64,000 nt of DNA from Isoetes taiwanensis (GCA_021234155.1 JAJEKV010000008.1:12318975-12382974); one strand, 5' to 3'. Positions 48,459 through 59,939 are shown, counted from the stretch's first letter. Program-made: numbers and translations. Notes: generated from the sequence alone by a model not told the origin.

Positions 48459-48872
48459 TAAAGAGACTTTTAAATATCTGAACATTCCATGCCCTTTCCT
48501 ATGTGTGGCCATGGCGCACATAGGAACTCCGCTCTTAATATAGTTGCTCCTACAGCCATGACGTAAAAGTACTATTTATCTATCAACCCAGATCTAAAAC
48601 AACTTAACATTCCAAAATAACTTATTCGGAAATTAAAATACCCCACAACAATGCAAAACAATCTATCAAAATGTTTGAGCTCTACCCTAGTTAATACCTA
48701 GTGAGCCCACTGTCCCAATAAAAATGAGTTGAAAACAAAAAAACATGCAAGTTATACCCTTGCCCAGAGGGCAATCCTCCATGCACTACACCTTGTGTTT
48801 TCGTATAAATGAGTAAAGAGATTTTTAAATATCCGAATATTCTACGCCCTTTCCTATGTGTGGCCATGGCGC
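48459..48872. repeat. Direct repeat pair upstream of the HNH gene (355 bp apart)
   Basis: Copies at 48,459-48,518 and 48,814-48,872 share TAAAGAGA, TTTTAAATATC, CCTTTCCTATGTGTGGCCATG and GCGC in the same order, with about 85 percent or more identity by eye. The second copy ends about 120 bp before the HNH start codon and is followed by a TATA-like TTTTATAG (48,875). The first half of a family-Y repeat (48,755-48,800) lies between them. Confidence 0.65.
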
Positions 48873-48916
48873 TTTTATAGTACCAACGAGTCGCATCTCC
48901 AGCTGATCAAGTAGCC

Positions 48917-48985
48917 ATGAAAGTGCAGTCCGTTCAAATTTGCAATCAGCATTTCAAGAGTTTTATCAGCAGCCTTTGGACTTGA
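48917..48985 (+). promoter_or_regulatory. Possible upstream ORF in HNH leader
   Basis: An ATG at 48,917 opens a 22-codon frame that stops at 48,985, eight bases before the main ATG and in another phase. If the transcript starts near the TATA-like site at 48,875 this uORF would lie in the leader and could lower translation of the HNH protein. The transcript start is not known. Confidence 0.3.
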
Positions 48986-48992
48986 AATCAGC

Positions 48993-50643
48993 ATGGCATT
49001 CGAAAGAAACATATATCGATTCTCTATTTTTAAGGTAGAGAATGCGAGTAATATGGGGAAAGCCTCTGGTTTGTCCCAAAATCATAAGAAGGAAGTCTTC
49101 ATGCTGACAACACAGAACGAGCTGAAGGATGTAGGTTTAAATATTTCGGATTGCATTCAAGATAGTGGTTATGAAGAAGATGATGATGAATATGATGAAA
49201 TAGAAGATCGGCATGATCAATTGAGTGCCTTTACAGCGCTTGTATTGGATGTGTCTTACAGGCAAGTATATTTGAAACTTAGTCGAATACTGAATTGATT
49301 TTATGAGGCCTACATGTTGGCTATGTTGTTGTCTTAGTCTTGCATAGCCCATTTAAGATCATGAAATACGGTGCTGAACTGTCCATGATTCATGGGATGA
49401 TGGGCAGGCCTGTTAACGTTGTGTGCTGGAAGCGCGCCCTGTGCTTGGAAATCCTTGAGAAGGTTACCCTAACGTTTTGTTTAGCTTTTGGAGCATATCC
49501 CTCTCTTATAGTTTATTTTTCTTATAGCCTCTGCATTTACTCTTTCAGGCAGAGGTTCTTGTGTATTATGACCAGATTGTTTGTTCCCCAAATAAAGCGT
49601 TTTTCATTCCAGCTGTCCTAAGGGTAAGGAGAAGGTATAGATTAACTATTCTGCAGGCTTTTTGTATGCTAATACTTGTTCATTAGTTAATTTGATTTTG
49701 TACTACATGCATTTTATAATGTGAAAGCACTAGATAATGCTCTTTTTAAGATATTTAGTTAGAAGCAGGGGAACAAGTTAGTGCTTTTGGATTCGGACAG
49801 TTAAAATACTACTTGTTTGCATCATGCTCCCCTGTGGATTCCAGCAAGAAAGTTCTTGCACTAACGTGTGATCTTTTCTATGTTGGGCAAGGCTATTTCT
49901 GCCGGATACACTATTCCATCAAAAGTCTACAATGAAACATTCTTAAAGCATGCGCGAACTTAGAGCAGAAGTAGGAGGGGACTAACTATGTTTAATTGTT
50001 TTATCTCCTGTATAGAACAACTATCTTCATAGCCCAAAAAGGAAGAAGATAAGGCTAGGCCTCAATCGGAACAATGTCTTTATGCGTGATAATTTTCAGT
50101 GCCAGTAAGTACAGTGCAGAAGTTACAGTACTGAAGGCTAAGTTTTTTCTCTTATATTGAGCACGCGTGTCTTTTCTCTGCAGATATTGTGATGGTAAAA
50201 ACAGCTTAACCATTGACCATGTTATTCCAGCATCAAGGGGGGGTAGTTGGACATGGGAAAACCTTGTAAGTAATTAGCTACTAACACTTTGATTAAACTG
50301 ATTATCCTCTTTGGCAGTTGATCCTACTTTATGCATTATTTCATGGCCTGATGACATCCATATTGTCAAGTCCTCAGGTCACTGCTTGTCACAAATGCAA
50401 CAATAAGAAAGGGGATAAAACTCCAGAGGAGGCTCGAATGAATTTGAATAAATATCCGAAAGTATGTATCTGAAAGCTGCAACTAATCAATTGCTGCAAC
50501 TAATCAACATCTGGATGCAGGAACCGAAGCCAATGGACAGCAAAAACTTCCCATCAAATTATAAAGCTCTCAAGTCAATCTTTTGTCGAAGGGCAGTGCC
50601 ATCTGAATGGCTAGATTACTTGCCTCTCAGGCCGGAGCTGTAG
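48993..50643 (+). CDS. HNH-endonuclease-family protein, 7 exons, 258 aa
   Basis: Exons 48,993-49,261; 49,408-49,462; 49,549-49,623; 50,016-50,104; 50,184-50,265; 50,378-50,461; 50,521-50,643 join in frame into 258 codons plus stop. The core matches the bacterial and plant HNH family: [15 protein letters not shown] (about 91-105), AEVLVYYDQ, a zinc site CQYC (162-165) and CHKC (194-197), and the HNH centre [10 protein letters not shown]...ENL (174-190) with NNKKGD after it. The ATG follows an in-frame stop at 48,918, so the start is secure unless there is an upstream exon. Residues 1-88 are unconserved and contain an acidic stretch ([12 protein letters not shown]). Intron 1 has a GC donor (CAG/GCAAGT) and AG acceptor; the others are GT-AG. 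Plants carry such proteins, but the substrate is unknown; a role in nucleic-acid cleavage or repair is inference from the fold. Confidence 0.85.
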
Positions 50644-50649
50644 AGACGT

Positions 50650-51925
50650 AAATACTGTACATACAACATGTTCTATTTGTATAGTCCTGCACTGATTGTT
50701 GAATCGTGGTTTTAACATGTACAAAGCTTAACAAGGAATAAGAACTTCAGCAGCCAAGAAGTTACCAGATTTCTAGTGATCATCATATGGATTAGGTTAC
50801 ATTCAGCAAGCCCAATTTGGATCAGAGAGACGTATCCATAGTGTTTATAGTCACTTGTGCATATATATAATTCCTTTCCATTATGTATTCTCTTCTTTAC
50901 GTCGGAACAGGCTACAGATTTGCCCTCTCTTACAGATCTTTATTCCGGTGATTCACAGTCTTTGATGATGCTTTTGCTTATCATCTTTTAGTCTCAAAGA
51001 CCAGATTTCAATTAAAGCTAGGGTTAAGCTAGCCATAGTTGGGAGCAAATGCATTGCACTGTATTACGCATATACAAAAAATACTTCATACATCCAGAAT
51101 TTCAGAATTTTAAAGAGCTCATAAACATGATAAACATCCAAAGATTTCAGAAATATGAGAGACTACAAACATGTTTCAAAGTCTTAGAAGTTTAAAGAGA
51201 TTACAAACATGTTAAACATGTAGAAATTTCAGAATTTCAGAATTTAAAAATGTCTAAAGCTTAATGCTACTAAATACTAAAGCTCCACAATAAGGCCAAT
51301 GTCTTCTTCGACATCATCTTCAGCAGATCCAATACAAGAATAGGAAGAGTCAGATCCAAAAACGAAATCAATGCTAGATTCAGACTGTAAAACAAGGAAA
51401 TTGCTTTTTTTTTTTGGGAAAAGAACACAATGAAGACTTACTTGAGCGTTTGTGTTGTTCCTTTTTTTTTTTTTTTCCTTTTGGTATTTCTTGGGTCATG
51501 TGGAAACACGTTTGCAAACGTTTGCGAAAAAATGCAAACGCATTTGCTCCCAACTATGAAGCTAGCTTGATGCAACTAAAACTATGGCATCTAAATAGAG
51601 CGCAGTCAGATGCACAGGTTCACCTGCTACCAGGTCAACTTCCCGATATATGCATCTGGAGGATGGACCTGAAACTATTAGTCTGGCATTGACCAACTAA
51701 CGGTTAGGAAGAGTATACTGATCAACTCACTCAAGAAATTACGAGTAGTTTCATTTGTAGAACAAATATATTGTCACATGCTTTTACTCCATTTTATTGA
51801 AATTAGAAGTTTAAAGGGTTTTATTATCAATAACTTCACCTAAGTCAATGGTCATCCCAATTGGTTGTTACATCAAACTGTGTACTGCCGACAATGTTGT
51901 AACAATGATTGCGTGTTTGCGACCG
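50650..51925. other. Intergenic; small degenerate repeats
   Basis: About 51,085-51,245 repeats AAACATG, TTTCAGAA and AGAATTT words with a loose 60-bp period. At 51,502-51,540 a cluster of CGTTTGCAAACGTTTGCG and its inverse occurs. No gene is recognised. Confidence 0.35.
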
Positions 51926-51930
51926 AGATT

Positions 51931-52080
51931 CTAAACTAATTCATTATCAATCACTAATTTTACATTATAGGCCCCATGGTGCTCATCCATTTGACACGAC
52001 AAACTCTAAACTAATTCATTATCAATTACTAATGTTACATTATAGGCCCCATGGTGTTCATTCATTTGCCGTAATAGTCG
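51931..52080. repeat. Tandem duplication, unit 75 bp
   Basis: CTAAACTAATTCATTATCAA starts at 51,931 and again at 52,006. Both units run through TTACATTATAGGCCCCATGG to CATTTG with only a few differences, so the duplication is recent. Confidence 0.8.
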
Positions 52081-52129
52081 GCATTGATTGAGATATAAAA
52101 ATGGACAACTTAGGGATCTCTGGGATTTA

Positions 52130-52535
52130 GAGAATGGTAGAGTCCATGTGAAGACACTTCGACGTCTCTTCAGACTCTAGTAGTCAATGAGTAAACAAAT
52201 GATATAGTCTACGAAGACACTTCTACGGCTCTTGAGACCACGTAGTTTACAGCAAGGGACACTTCTACATGAAGATACTGCTATCTCTCTTCAGACCACT
52301 TTTACATGATGATACAATCTACATGAAGATACTTCTATGTCTCTTGAGACCATGCCGTAAACAAATCATATAGTCCATATAGTCCATGAAGACACTTCTC
52401 CATCTCTTGAGATCACGTAGTTCAAGGTGCTCAAGTGATATAGTCCATGAAGACAATTCTGCGTCTCTTTTAAATACGTAATTTTGGGCATGGACTACGA
52501 CGAATATACGTAATTTAGGGCATGGACTATGTAAA
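52130..52535. repeat. Degenerate minisatellite 5' of the LRR gene, unit about 50-70 bp
   Basis: The phrase ATATAGTCCATGAAGACACTTCTACGTCTCTTGAGACCACGTAG recurs in variant form about six times. It ends in two copies of TACGTAATTT...GGGCATGGACTA (52,480 and 52,508). It lies within 210-620 bp of the LRR start codon and so may cover its promoter. Confidence 0.65.
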
Positions 52536-52745
52536 CGATTTCTTGCCGTAATCGATGAGTTGGTTGTTAGCGGAGGTGCTCAGTTAGCGCGTTAAACATT
52601 CCGCGTTAAAGACATTGAACGGTGCAAGACTGAAGACATAGTCGACTGTGCCAGCTGCATATGTCATCCCTACGTTAGTTCGATCTATGAACATTTGCCG
52701 CCCTCGAATGAGCCATGTGTCGATGCAGAGCTTCCTCGATTCAAA

Positions 52746-54987
52746 ATGGCGTTCCTTTTCTCCAGGTTCTTGTTAGGGTACTCCATTTTTTGCTTTCTGC
52801 TTTATTCCTTGAATTCGGTTTGTGTTGCTTTATCGAAGGAAGAAGCTGTATCGATATTGATATCTTTTAAGAATGGGATTACCAAAGACCCAAATAATTC
52901 TCTGTCAAATTGGAGCTGGGAAAATTCAGTAAATGTGTGCAGCTGGAATGGTATCAGTTGCAACTCAGAACAAATTGTGCAACTGAAGCTTTCAAGCTTT
53001 GAACTGGAAGGCACTATCTCACCTTCATTGGGGAACCTCTCATCCCTGGAATATCTTTATTTGGGGCCAAACCATTTCACAGGACCAATTCCACATGAAT
53101 TAGGAAGCCTCTCATCACTCATTTATTTTATTTTAGGGCCCAACAAGTTTGTGGGCACCATCCCGCCTACATTAGGTAACCTCTCATATCTGCAGCTTCT
53201 TTATATGGACTCTTGTAATCTTACAGGAGCAGTGCCAGATGCGTTTGGATTGTTGAAGAACTTGAAAATTTTATCCCTGAATAACAACTTTCTTAGTGGT
53301 ACCATTCCAAAAACCCTTGCCAACTGCATTGCACTGGAGCAACTTTTTTTGATAGACAATAATTTTACAGGATCCATACCTCCCCAACTTGGGCAGCTAC
53401 AAAATCTGAAATATCTGTTTCTGCTGAATAATAAGCTTACAGGCAGTATTCCAAGTTCGCTAGCCAATTGCTCTTCCCTTGAGCGTCTTTATTTGGTTAG
53501 TAATAGTTTAACTGGACCTATACCTTTTGAGCTTGGACACATTCCAAACTTGCAATGGTTGGTACTAAGTAACAATAGGCTTGACGGTGAAATCCCAAGT
53601 TCGCTTGCAAACTGCACTTCCCTGAAACGGCTTCACTTGACCAACAATAATTTTGAAGGTCCAATACCTCATGGGATTGGACGGCTGCAGAGACTGCAGG
53701 AATTGTTTCTTAATAATAATAGATTCAGTGGAAAACTTCCGAATTCTCTTGGCAACTGCACTTCTTTGCAACGTCTTTATTTGATCAACAATTATTTCAC
53801 AGGAACCATACCTTTTGAAATTGGAAAACTGCAGAGGCTGGAATTGTTGTCTCTTAAAAACAATAGTTTCAATAATAGAATCCCAAGTTCCATTGGCAAC
53901 TGCACTGCGCTAGTGAATCTTGATCTGCAGATGAATAGCTTGACAGGATCTATACCTCCTGAAGTAGGTTTGTTGAATAATCTGACACAGTTAAGCCTTG
54001 GTAACAATTATTTTACTGGTCATCTTGCACTAGATTTCACGAATTTAACATCCCTGTCTTATTTATCTATGCCTCAAAATGCCCTAACTGGCTCTCTTCC
54101 CATGTCATTGGTAAATTGTTCTCAGTTGCTGGTCCTTGATTTCAGGAAGAATAAACTGAAGGGAAGATTACCTGATTCCTTGAAATCCATGGAGAAGCTT
54201 TAGGTGCTTAGTCTTAGCCATAACTCATTTGAAGGGCCTATTCCCACTTGGTTTGGAAGCATGTCAGAGTTGCAAATGGTACTACTATCCAGTAACAAGC
54301 TCCAAGGCGAGATTCCTGCAGATATTCAGAAAATGAAGGGCTTTAATTTCAGTGAGGACGAAACAAGTTTAAGTTACTTCAATGGGGAGGGTACCCTGAA
54401 TTACAAAGTTGTTCTCACCATCAAAGGTAATCAAGCCTCTACATACACATATGTCTTAAAGACAACGACAGTGATGGATTTATCCAACAATAGCTTAACT
54501 GGGGCAATACCCTCAGAAATTGGAGATCTGAGGGGCCTAAGGTATCTCAATTTATCTTCAAATAAATTAAACAGATCAATTCCAAGTACTATGAGCAGGA
54601 TGGAGATTCTAGAACAACTGGACGGGCGAAATCCCCCAAGAACTGACTAGACTAAACAAGCTAGCATGGTTTAATGTATCATTCAATCAATTAGAGGGGA
54701 AAATTCCAGAAGGTGGACAATTTGGCACATTCTTCATCAGCAGTTACATAGGAAACAAAGGGTTATGTGGAACTCCTTTGCCACCATGTAGTCACTCTTC
54801 AGACTCTCCATCACTCAGCCAACAAAGGGACATATGGTGGAGGAATAATGTTTCCTCCATTGCTTTTGTAATGGGAAACTTGCTTGGCTTGGCATTAGGC
54901 CTGTGGTTTGTCCTTTGCTATGCAAGGCGACAGAAGTCTGACTCTGAAGTTCCTTTGCCAAAGTTTGAATCGCACGAATTGCCATGA
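52746..54987 (+). pseudogene. LRR receptor-like protein (no kinase), two lesions
   Basis: From the ATG at 52,746 come a signal peptide (FLLGYSIFCFLLYSLNSVCV), an LRRNT_2 cap (ILISFKNGITKDPNNSLSNW, with CSWNGISC) and about 17 plant-type LRRs (LxxLxLxxNxLxGxIPxxLGN). The frame meets a TAG at 54,201-54,203 where sister repeats suggest a CAG, since VLSLSHNSFEG continues in the same frame. Then follow two more LRRs, a non-LRR island (NYKVVLTIKGNQASTYTYVL), further LRRs, and near 54,618 a small deletion that also shifts frame. Beyond it the C-terminal cap ([26 protein letters not shown]), a membrane helix ([18 protein letters not shown]) and a short tail ([14 protein letters not shown]) end at 54,987. 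The layout is that of receptor-like proteins, which sense peptides or microbial signals at the plasma membrane with a partner kinase. The gene has no intron. Only two lesions point to recent loss; an assembly error or read-through cannot be excluded. Confidence 0.8.
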
Positions 54988-54989
54988 GA

Positions 54990-55700
54990 TCGAACTCCAA
55001 AACTACATCATGCGAGTTGGAGCTTTCACTAACAATGGTTACCTTGTCATGCTAGCAATTTATCAAGGTGAATTAAAAAGGATTGATCTGAACCATCTTG
55101 AAGCTGAATTGATATTGTTCAATCCTGCAATATTACCACCAAACTAACTGATTTCTTCAAGAATTTGTAACATATGTAAAAGACCAACAAGAAGACAATG
55201 AGCATTGCTAGCAAATCACCCTTGGTGGAATTGTTCTTTGCAACGCTTCCCTTGTTGGACTAGTATTCCGAGCCAACATGAAGGTAAATTTGATTCATTC
55301 ATCTAGTATATAACCAAACCAGCTGATTTCTAAAGGACTACAATAAAATGAGAATGAGTATGCTGTCTACAATAAACAATGATTATTTATTTTTTATTTA
55401 TTTAATTAGCTCACTTAGGGCCCTGAAGAGAGCCATGGAGCTGAAGAGAGCCATGGAGCCTGCAAATCATTACAATTATAATTTAAGTAGTAAGGAACGG
55501 TGTGCATCCACCACCTTTAAATATAGACCTAAATCTAAAGATTATATCTGAATTGTGAACTTCTCTCTGATTATGCTGGGCAGTAGGCAAACACATGGTC
55601 TTCACTTTCTAGTATCATAGACCTTGCAAATCCTTTCCTCGTTTGGGATTTTGTACCACCTACCTGTCTCAATACCTAATCTATGGGAATGGTTCTGTAA
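54990..55700. other. Intergenic downstream of LRR pseudogene
   Basis: Possible 3'UTR, then AT-rich sequence. A 19-bp phrase GAGCTGAAGAGAGCCATGG is doubled at about 55,421-55,455. No gene is recognised. Confidence 0.35.
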
Positions 55701-55711
55701 CGTGCAATCAC

Positions 55712-57005
55712 TTACTTGTTTTCTTGTTTTAATGGTCTTGGTATATCCGAATTCAGGTACCCTTGGTTGCCAGATTCTAATGTCTGATTAACACATGCCA
55801 TATAATGCTGCATCTGGCTACCAGGAGAGGACCATAGATGTGTGTTGGCCAACTGAACCAGAAGGGTGCGTGCATCTAATTTGCTCCCCGACCAGTTATT
55901 CATCAGCCCAATTCATCAATTCATCAGATCCCAATACCATCCCTGTCGTTTAGAATTTATACATGGGATAGTCTATCAGGTGCTTGCTCTTGCAATATGT
56001 TCATAAAATTGATGGCTTGGAATAAAGCCTCCACTTCCAAAGGGAGCATTCCAGTTTCAACAATCAGGATTGCATATGGGATTTGGTATCTAGTGCCAAG
56101 TTCATCTTAATGAAGATTTTCTGCACATTTCTATTTGATTCTATAGCTTTTTGGAGATACTCGGTCCCCAGATAGGCGAGCCATACAGGATGACTATTTG
56201 CACTAAGGTTTTAAAAAGCATCTTCTTCAACCTCCAATTATGCAGCATTGCCTTAGAACACTTGGAGAGCATACTGTACAATGCGAATTTGCCTCCCGTG
56301 ACTATATTTTTAATACACTCCTTTCAAAGAAAAATCTATTCCTAAATATTTGTAGCATTCTATTGTTTGCAGTTCACTTCGAGCATACATGAATCTTGGC
56401 CAATCTCTGGTCTCGAAGATCATAATCTTCAACTTTGAAATATTTACTTTCATTTTTCTTAGCAGCACTAGATGCTTCCAGACTATCCAAGTGGCATTGT
56501 AAAACCTTCTCCGTGTTTGCCATCAAAACATCATCTGCATACATAAGCAGCTGGACTATATATGAACCAAGTGGTGTACCTGCTAAGGATGTCATTCTGA
56601 GCCATTCCTCAAGCTCGTCTATGAAGTCAAACAAGGTGGGAGCGGGCATCCTTGGCGTACCTCAATAGTGTCCCTGACCAAATCATTCACATCCCAGTCC
56701 AATTTGATGAGTATCTCTGAGTACAAATAGGAGATTGCGCTTCTTATCCCAGGGGGAACTCCAATATGTGTCATTCTTTCGCCCAGCTCCTTCCTGGAAA
56801 CTGTATCAAATACTTTGGAGAAGTAAATAAAAGCCACATACAAAGCACGCCTGGTAGCATGACTGTTTGTTGTTTGCTTCTGCCCAAGAACTAAGTTTCT
56901 TTTCCATCAAACTTTCCATAATTTTTGGCAAAAGTGCTTCTGATCAGTATGGTCTTGTAATCTGATGCATCTCTTCTATCTCCCATCTTGTGAATGGGAT
57001 GTACT
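55712..57005 (-). mobile_element. LINE of a second family: reverse transcriptase fragment
   Basis: On the minus strand from about 57,000 come VHPIHKMGDRRDASDY and ESLMEKKLSSWAE (RT fingers), VAFIYFSKVFDTVSRKEL (first catalytic motif), EVRQGCPL, the active site LLMYADDVLMANTE (near 56,530), then ILYGSPIWGPSISKS near 56,180 and a C-terminal region to about 55,712. The thumb-region motif pairs it with the LINE at 11.86-13.03 kb rather than with the L1-type copies. It is 5' truncated, with no endonuclease, and has several frame changes. No simple-repeat tail is visible on its left side, so the 3' end may be lost as well. Confidence 0.75.
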
Positions 57006-57009
57006 CTAT

Positions 57010-57066
57010 TGTGACGTTCCAATATAATATACGATCCGAATACGTATATTATACTGCCACGTCACA
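57010..57066. repeat. Double inverted repeat (57 bp)
   Basis: TGTGACGT (57,010-57,017) is mirrored by ACGTCACA (57,059-57,066). Inside it ATAATATACG (57,024-57,033) is mirrored by CGTATATTAT (57,043-57,052). Both arm pairs are perfect. The outer arms hold TGACGT cores as bound by bZIP (TGA/CREB-like) factors. Confidence 0.7.
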
Positions 57067-58620
57067 CGTACATATCAGCATGACAAGTACGGGCAAGACA
57101 TAAAGGGTTGCACCTAGGGAGCAACCTTGTATGTTGTGCATGTTTAATAAACATATACAACTATAAACCCCATTGCCAAGTGGCAAAACCCCATTTGGCC
57201 AATGTTAACCTAACCCTAAAAATTATATAAGGGCTTTCCTTAAACCCTAAACCTTTCTTCTTTCGCATTTAGGGTTTCCTTGAGCCATTCCGGCCAAGCC
57301 AAGACCCTAGTTCGCATTGCCAGACACCGATAAGTCGCATTTGCACAACAGATCTTCCAGGAGCAGCAGTCTTCAGCCTGAGCGAAGCCATGGACACATT
57401 CTGAGGAGCTGGAGCAAGTCGGGGGGATCGCCTAAACGGTTATTTCACAGTAAAGTCAGCCTTTTGCCCGGCAATGAGTTGGTTTAGCATGTTAGTTCAG
57501 CCTTAGAGGCCTTATAGACTCTGAGATCACAAGCTCTAACAAAGGAACCTAACTCTGGATGTTATTCTTCATTCAGTTCTTGATGATGATGGTGATTTCA
57601 CTCTGTGCTCTTTTATGTATTGGGAAGGGGGGTACAAACCCTAAAAGCCTCTGTAGCAGATGATCCTAGATAGCCTCATTAATTCCCAATTAATGCGGCC
57701 TGTGCACAAGAGCCCGCCTGGTTGTGGGTGGGGGGGCTAGACCGGTGGAATAAGGAGGACTTGTCCTATCACAGATCGATCCCTCTGGTGTGTAAAGCCT
57801 ACCAGGGATCTTAGTGGGCTAGGCTTAATGGTTTGCCACTGCGTGTGGGCAAGACATGAGCTCGACACCTCTTGGGTGATGCGTCACCTTCAATGAGGTT
57901 CAAGTAGAATACGGGCAGTGGCCCTCTAGCCGTCTGTGATGGGCATGCATGCCTCTGGAGGGGAGGTGACTCTCCTCCTGCCTCATCGGGACTGGGGAGA
58001 TGCAACCCAGCAGTAGCCCTCTTGGCTATGCCCCCGGCAGGCTACGGTCCGGTCCTAATACTTTTCAACCTACTCTGCAAAGTGTGCACGGGAGGGGCGG
58101 ATGGAGTGGACTACCCAACCGCCATGTTCTTATGCCAGCCCAATCCAATTGCCATGAATTTGATCTGCATTGACTTCTGGAGACCCAAGCCGTCAGTCAC
58201 TCCCCCATGAGTCCGAGCCTTGGGTAGGATTCCCCCTATGATGATGTTATTGATATTGTTGTACATGTTATGTTATGATGTGATCACCCTTTGGGGTGAT
58301 TTGTTGATATATTGATGTTATGTTGCCCATGTTTATTCGCGCTTTCGCAGCTAGGTCGAGCCCGTCTGCATTTGGAATTACCCAATTTGGAGCAAAACTC
58401 AGTGTTTTTGACCCCAGCCCTCACAGAGTGTGCCAAGAGCTAATCCAAGAATTTTGGAATTGCCTCTCGCGCACTGTGTGAGTGGTCGGCCACTGATCTT
58501 TGCCAAGACTTGGCCAAATGTAGAAAGTAAGCATGCAATCCGACCTAACTCGTCGAGAAAGTAGGATTTGACCCTTAGATTGCAAATTTTCACATCCCGG
58601 ACTCTAAATACGGCGGTCCA
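57010..58620 (+). mobile_element. Possible solo LTR or LTR-like promoter block
   Basis: The block starts TGTGACG next to the truncated LINE. It has a TATA box (AATTATATAAGGG, about 57,219) and AAACCCTAA telo-box-like words just after it (57,243), then a GC-rich leader-like region and, near 58,592, CACATCCCGGACTC of the kind seen at gypsy LTR ends. No right-hand CA terminus or target duplication could be fixed, and no internal retroelement domains were found. If it is an LTR, it is a fossil of a gypsy-type element. A host promoter with an untranslated leader is an alternative. Confidence 0.3.
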
Positions 58621-58624
58621 GGTA

Positions 58625-59510
58625 ACTAGGGTTGGATGAACTTAATCATAAGCGGATAAATTTATCTGCTCGTATGAATTTGTATAGAGAAAGTGTATGA
58701 ATTTATACCTCTTCCCGTTCGCACAGACCAGTTTCCACATGGTTGAGAGTTTGTTGGCCAGTTATCGGACACCTTCAACTAGCATATCTACAGGCAAGCT
58801 CAAGCTTTGATTTACTGCAGCGGCTAAGGTAGGTCTAGCTTTTTGAAGACTAAAATTCTCAGATGGGTCATGCCTTATTCCGTCTATCTTTTCCAGTGCA
58901 TGTGAGTTGCAGACCAATGTTACAGACCGAATGGCCCTAATTTGACCTTTGATGCAAGGCTATAGCGATCTGAAAAACTTTGGCAGGTGGAACGACTTTG
59001 GCAGTCAGGGTATGCAGTTCTAGATAGTGGAGTTCTAGGTATTTGATAACTTTTGAGAGGATTTTGTGCAAAATTGCAAGGAAAAAAAAGAGAAAAAATG
59101 GCTGGACGTTGGAGCAAAAAACAGATAAACAGGGTCGATTTCATCGACCATTTGCTTTGAACTTTCTTTTCTTCAGATTCATGAGTCATGACAGAGTTCG
59201 AATTGATGGAAATAGTCTTCCAAAAGAAATTTTCCAGTCTGCTATGCGAATTTTAGAAAATAGATCTTCAATTTCTTTGGCTTGCCTTTGTCCCAGATTG
59301 TTCTTTCCCTACATCCTCTTCGAGTGCTCTTTTAAGAAAAAGCTTGGAGTGCTGGAATTCCTCAAAAAACTTCAAGGTCTAGGCTTCAGGTTTATGAATT
59401 GGATAAATTGCTGGCAAATGGAAATATGAGCTACAAACTTTCTGATCTTTTTAGAATATGCTGAAATACAGATATATTGAGCAGACCACATGCATCAAAC
59501 ATTTGGCTCC
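58625..59510. other. Intergenic, nothing recognised
   Basis: A 128-codon frame at 59,043-59,429 contains a possible short stretch (SLPKEIFQSAMRILENRSSISL), but it matches no family I know and lacks neighbours. Confidence 0.3.
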
Positions 59511-59514
59511 AATA

Positions 59515-59935
59515 CTAATGCCAGAGGGAGCAGTATTGATCTGAAAGGTTAAAGTCTTAGTTTTTTACAACATGAACTTTTTGCATTAACCTTCGCGCAT
59601 AGCGCGAGATGTGACAGAGAATGGGTTGCTATTCTTGCCATGTGGCATCCAATTTTACAACTAAAATTTAAATTCTTGCATTAACCCTCGCGCTTAACGT
59701 GAGATATGGCAAAGTTGAGTATGCTAAACTTGTCATGCCACCTCAAATTGGACATAGTATATTGATCGAAAAGGTCAGAATCTTAGTCTTTTTACAGCTA
59801 AAATTTGTATTTTTACATCAATTCTCGCGGTAAGTGCGAGATATGGCAGAAAAGGGTCTCTATTCTTGCAACCCGACCTCGAATTGGACCTAATATATTG
59901 GTTTGAAAGGTTAAAATCTTAATTTTTCTACAATT
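59515..59935. repeat. Tandem array of repeat family Z, unit about 137 bp
   Basis: Three units plus partial ones carry in order CTAAAATTT, TTGCATTAACC, CTCGCG..AAC/GTGAGATATGGCA, TCTATTCTTGC, CACCTCAAATTGGACATA, TATATTGAT, GAAAGGTTAAAATCTTA and TTTTTCTACA. The GCGAGATATGGC word starts near 59,603, 59,699 and 59,836, so the first unit lacks about 40 bp. A single copy is found at 26.65 kb. Confidence 0.65.
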
Positions 59936-59939
59936 ATGG

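Noticed and set aside
57010-58620. Host protein-coding gene after the TATA and telo-box-like words
   Set aside because: No open frame longer than about 65 codons follows the TATA box. An LTR-like block was preferred at low confidence.
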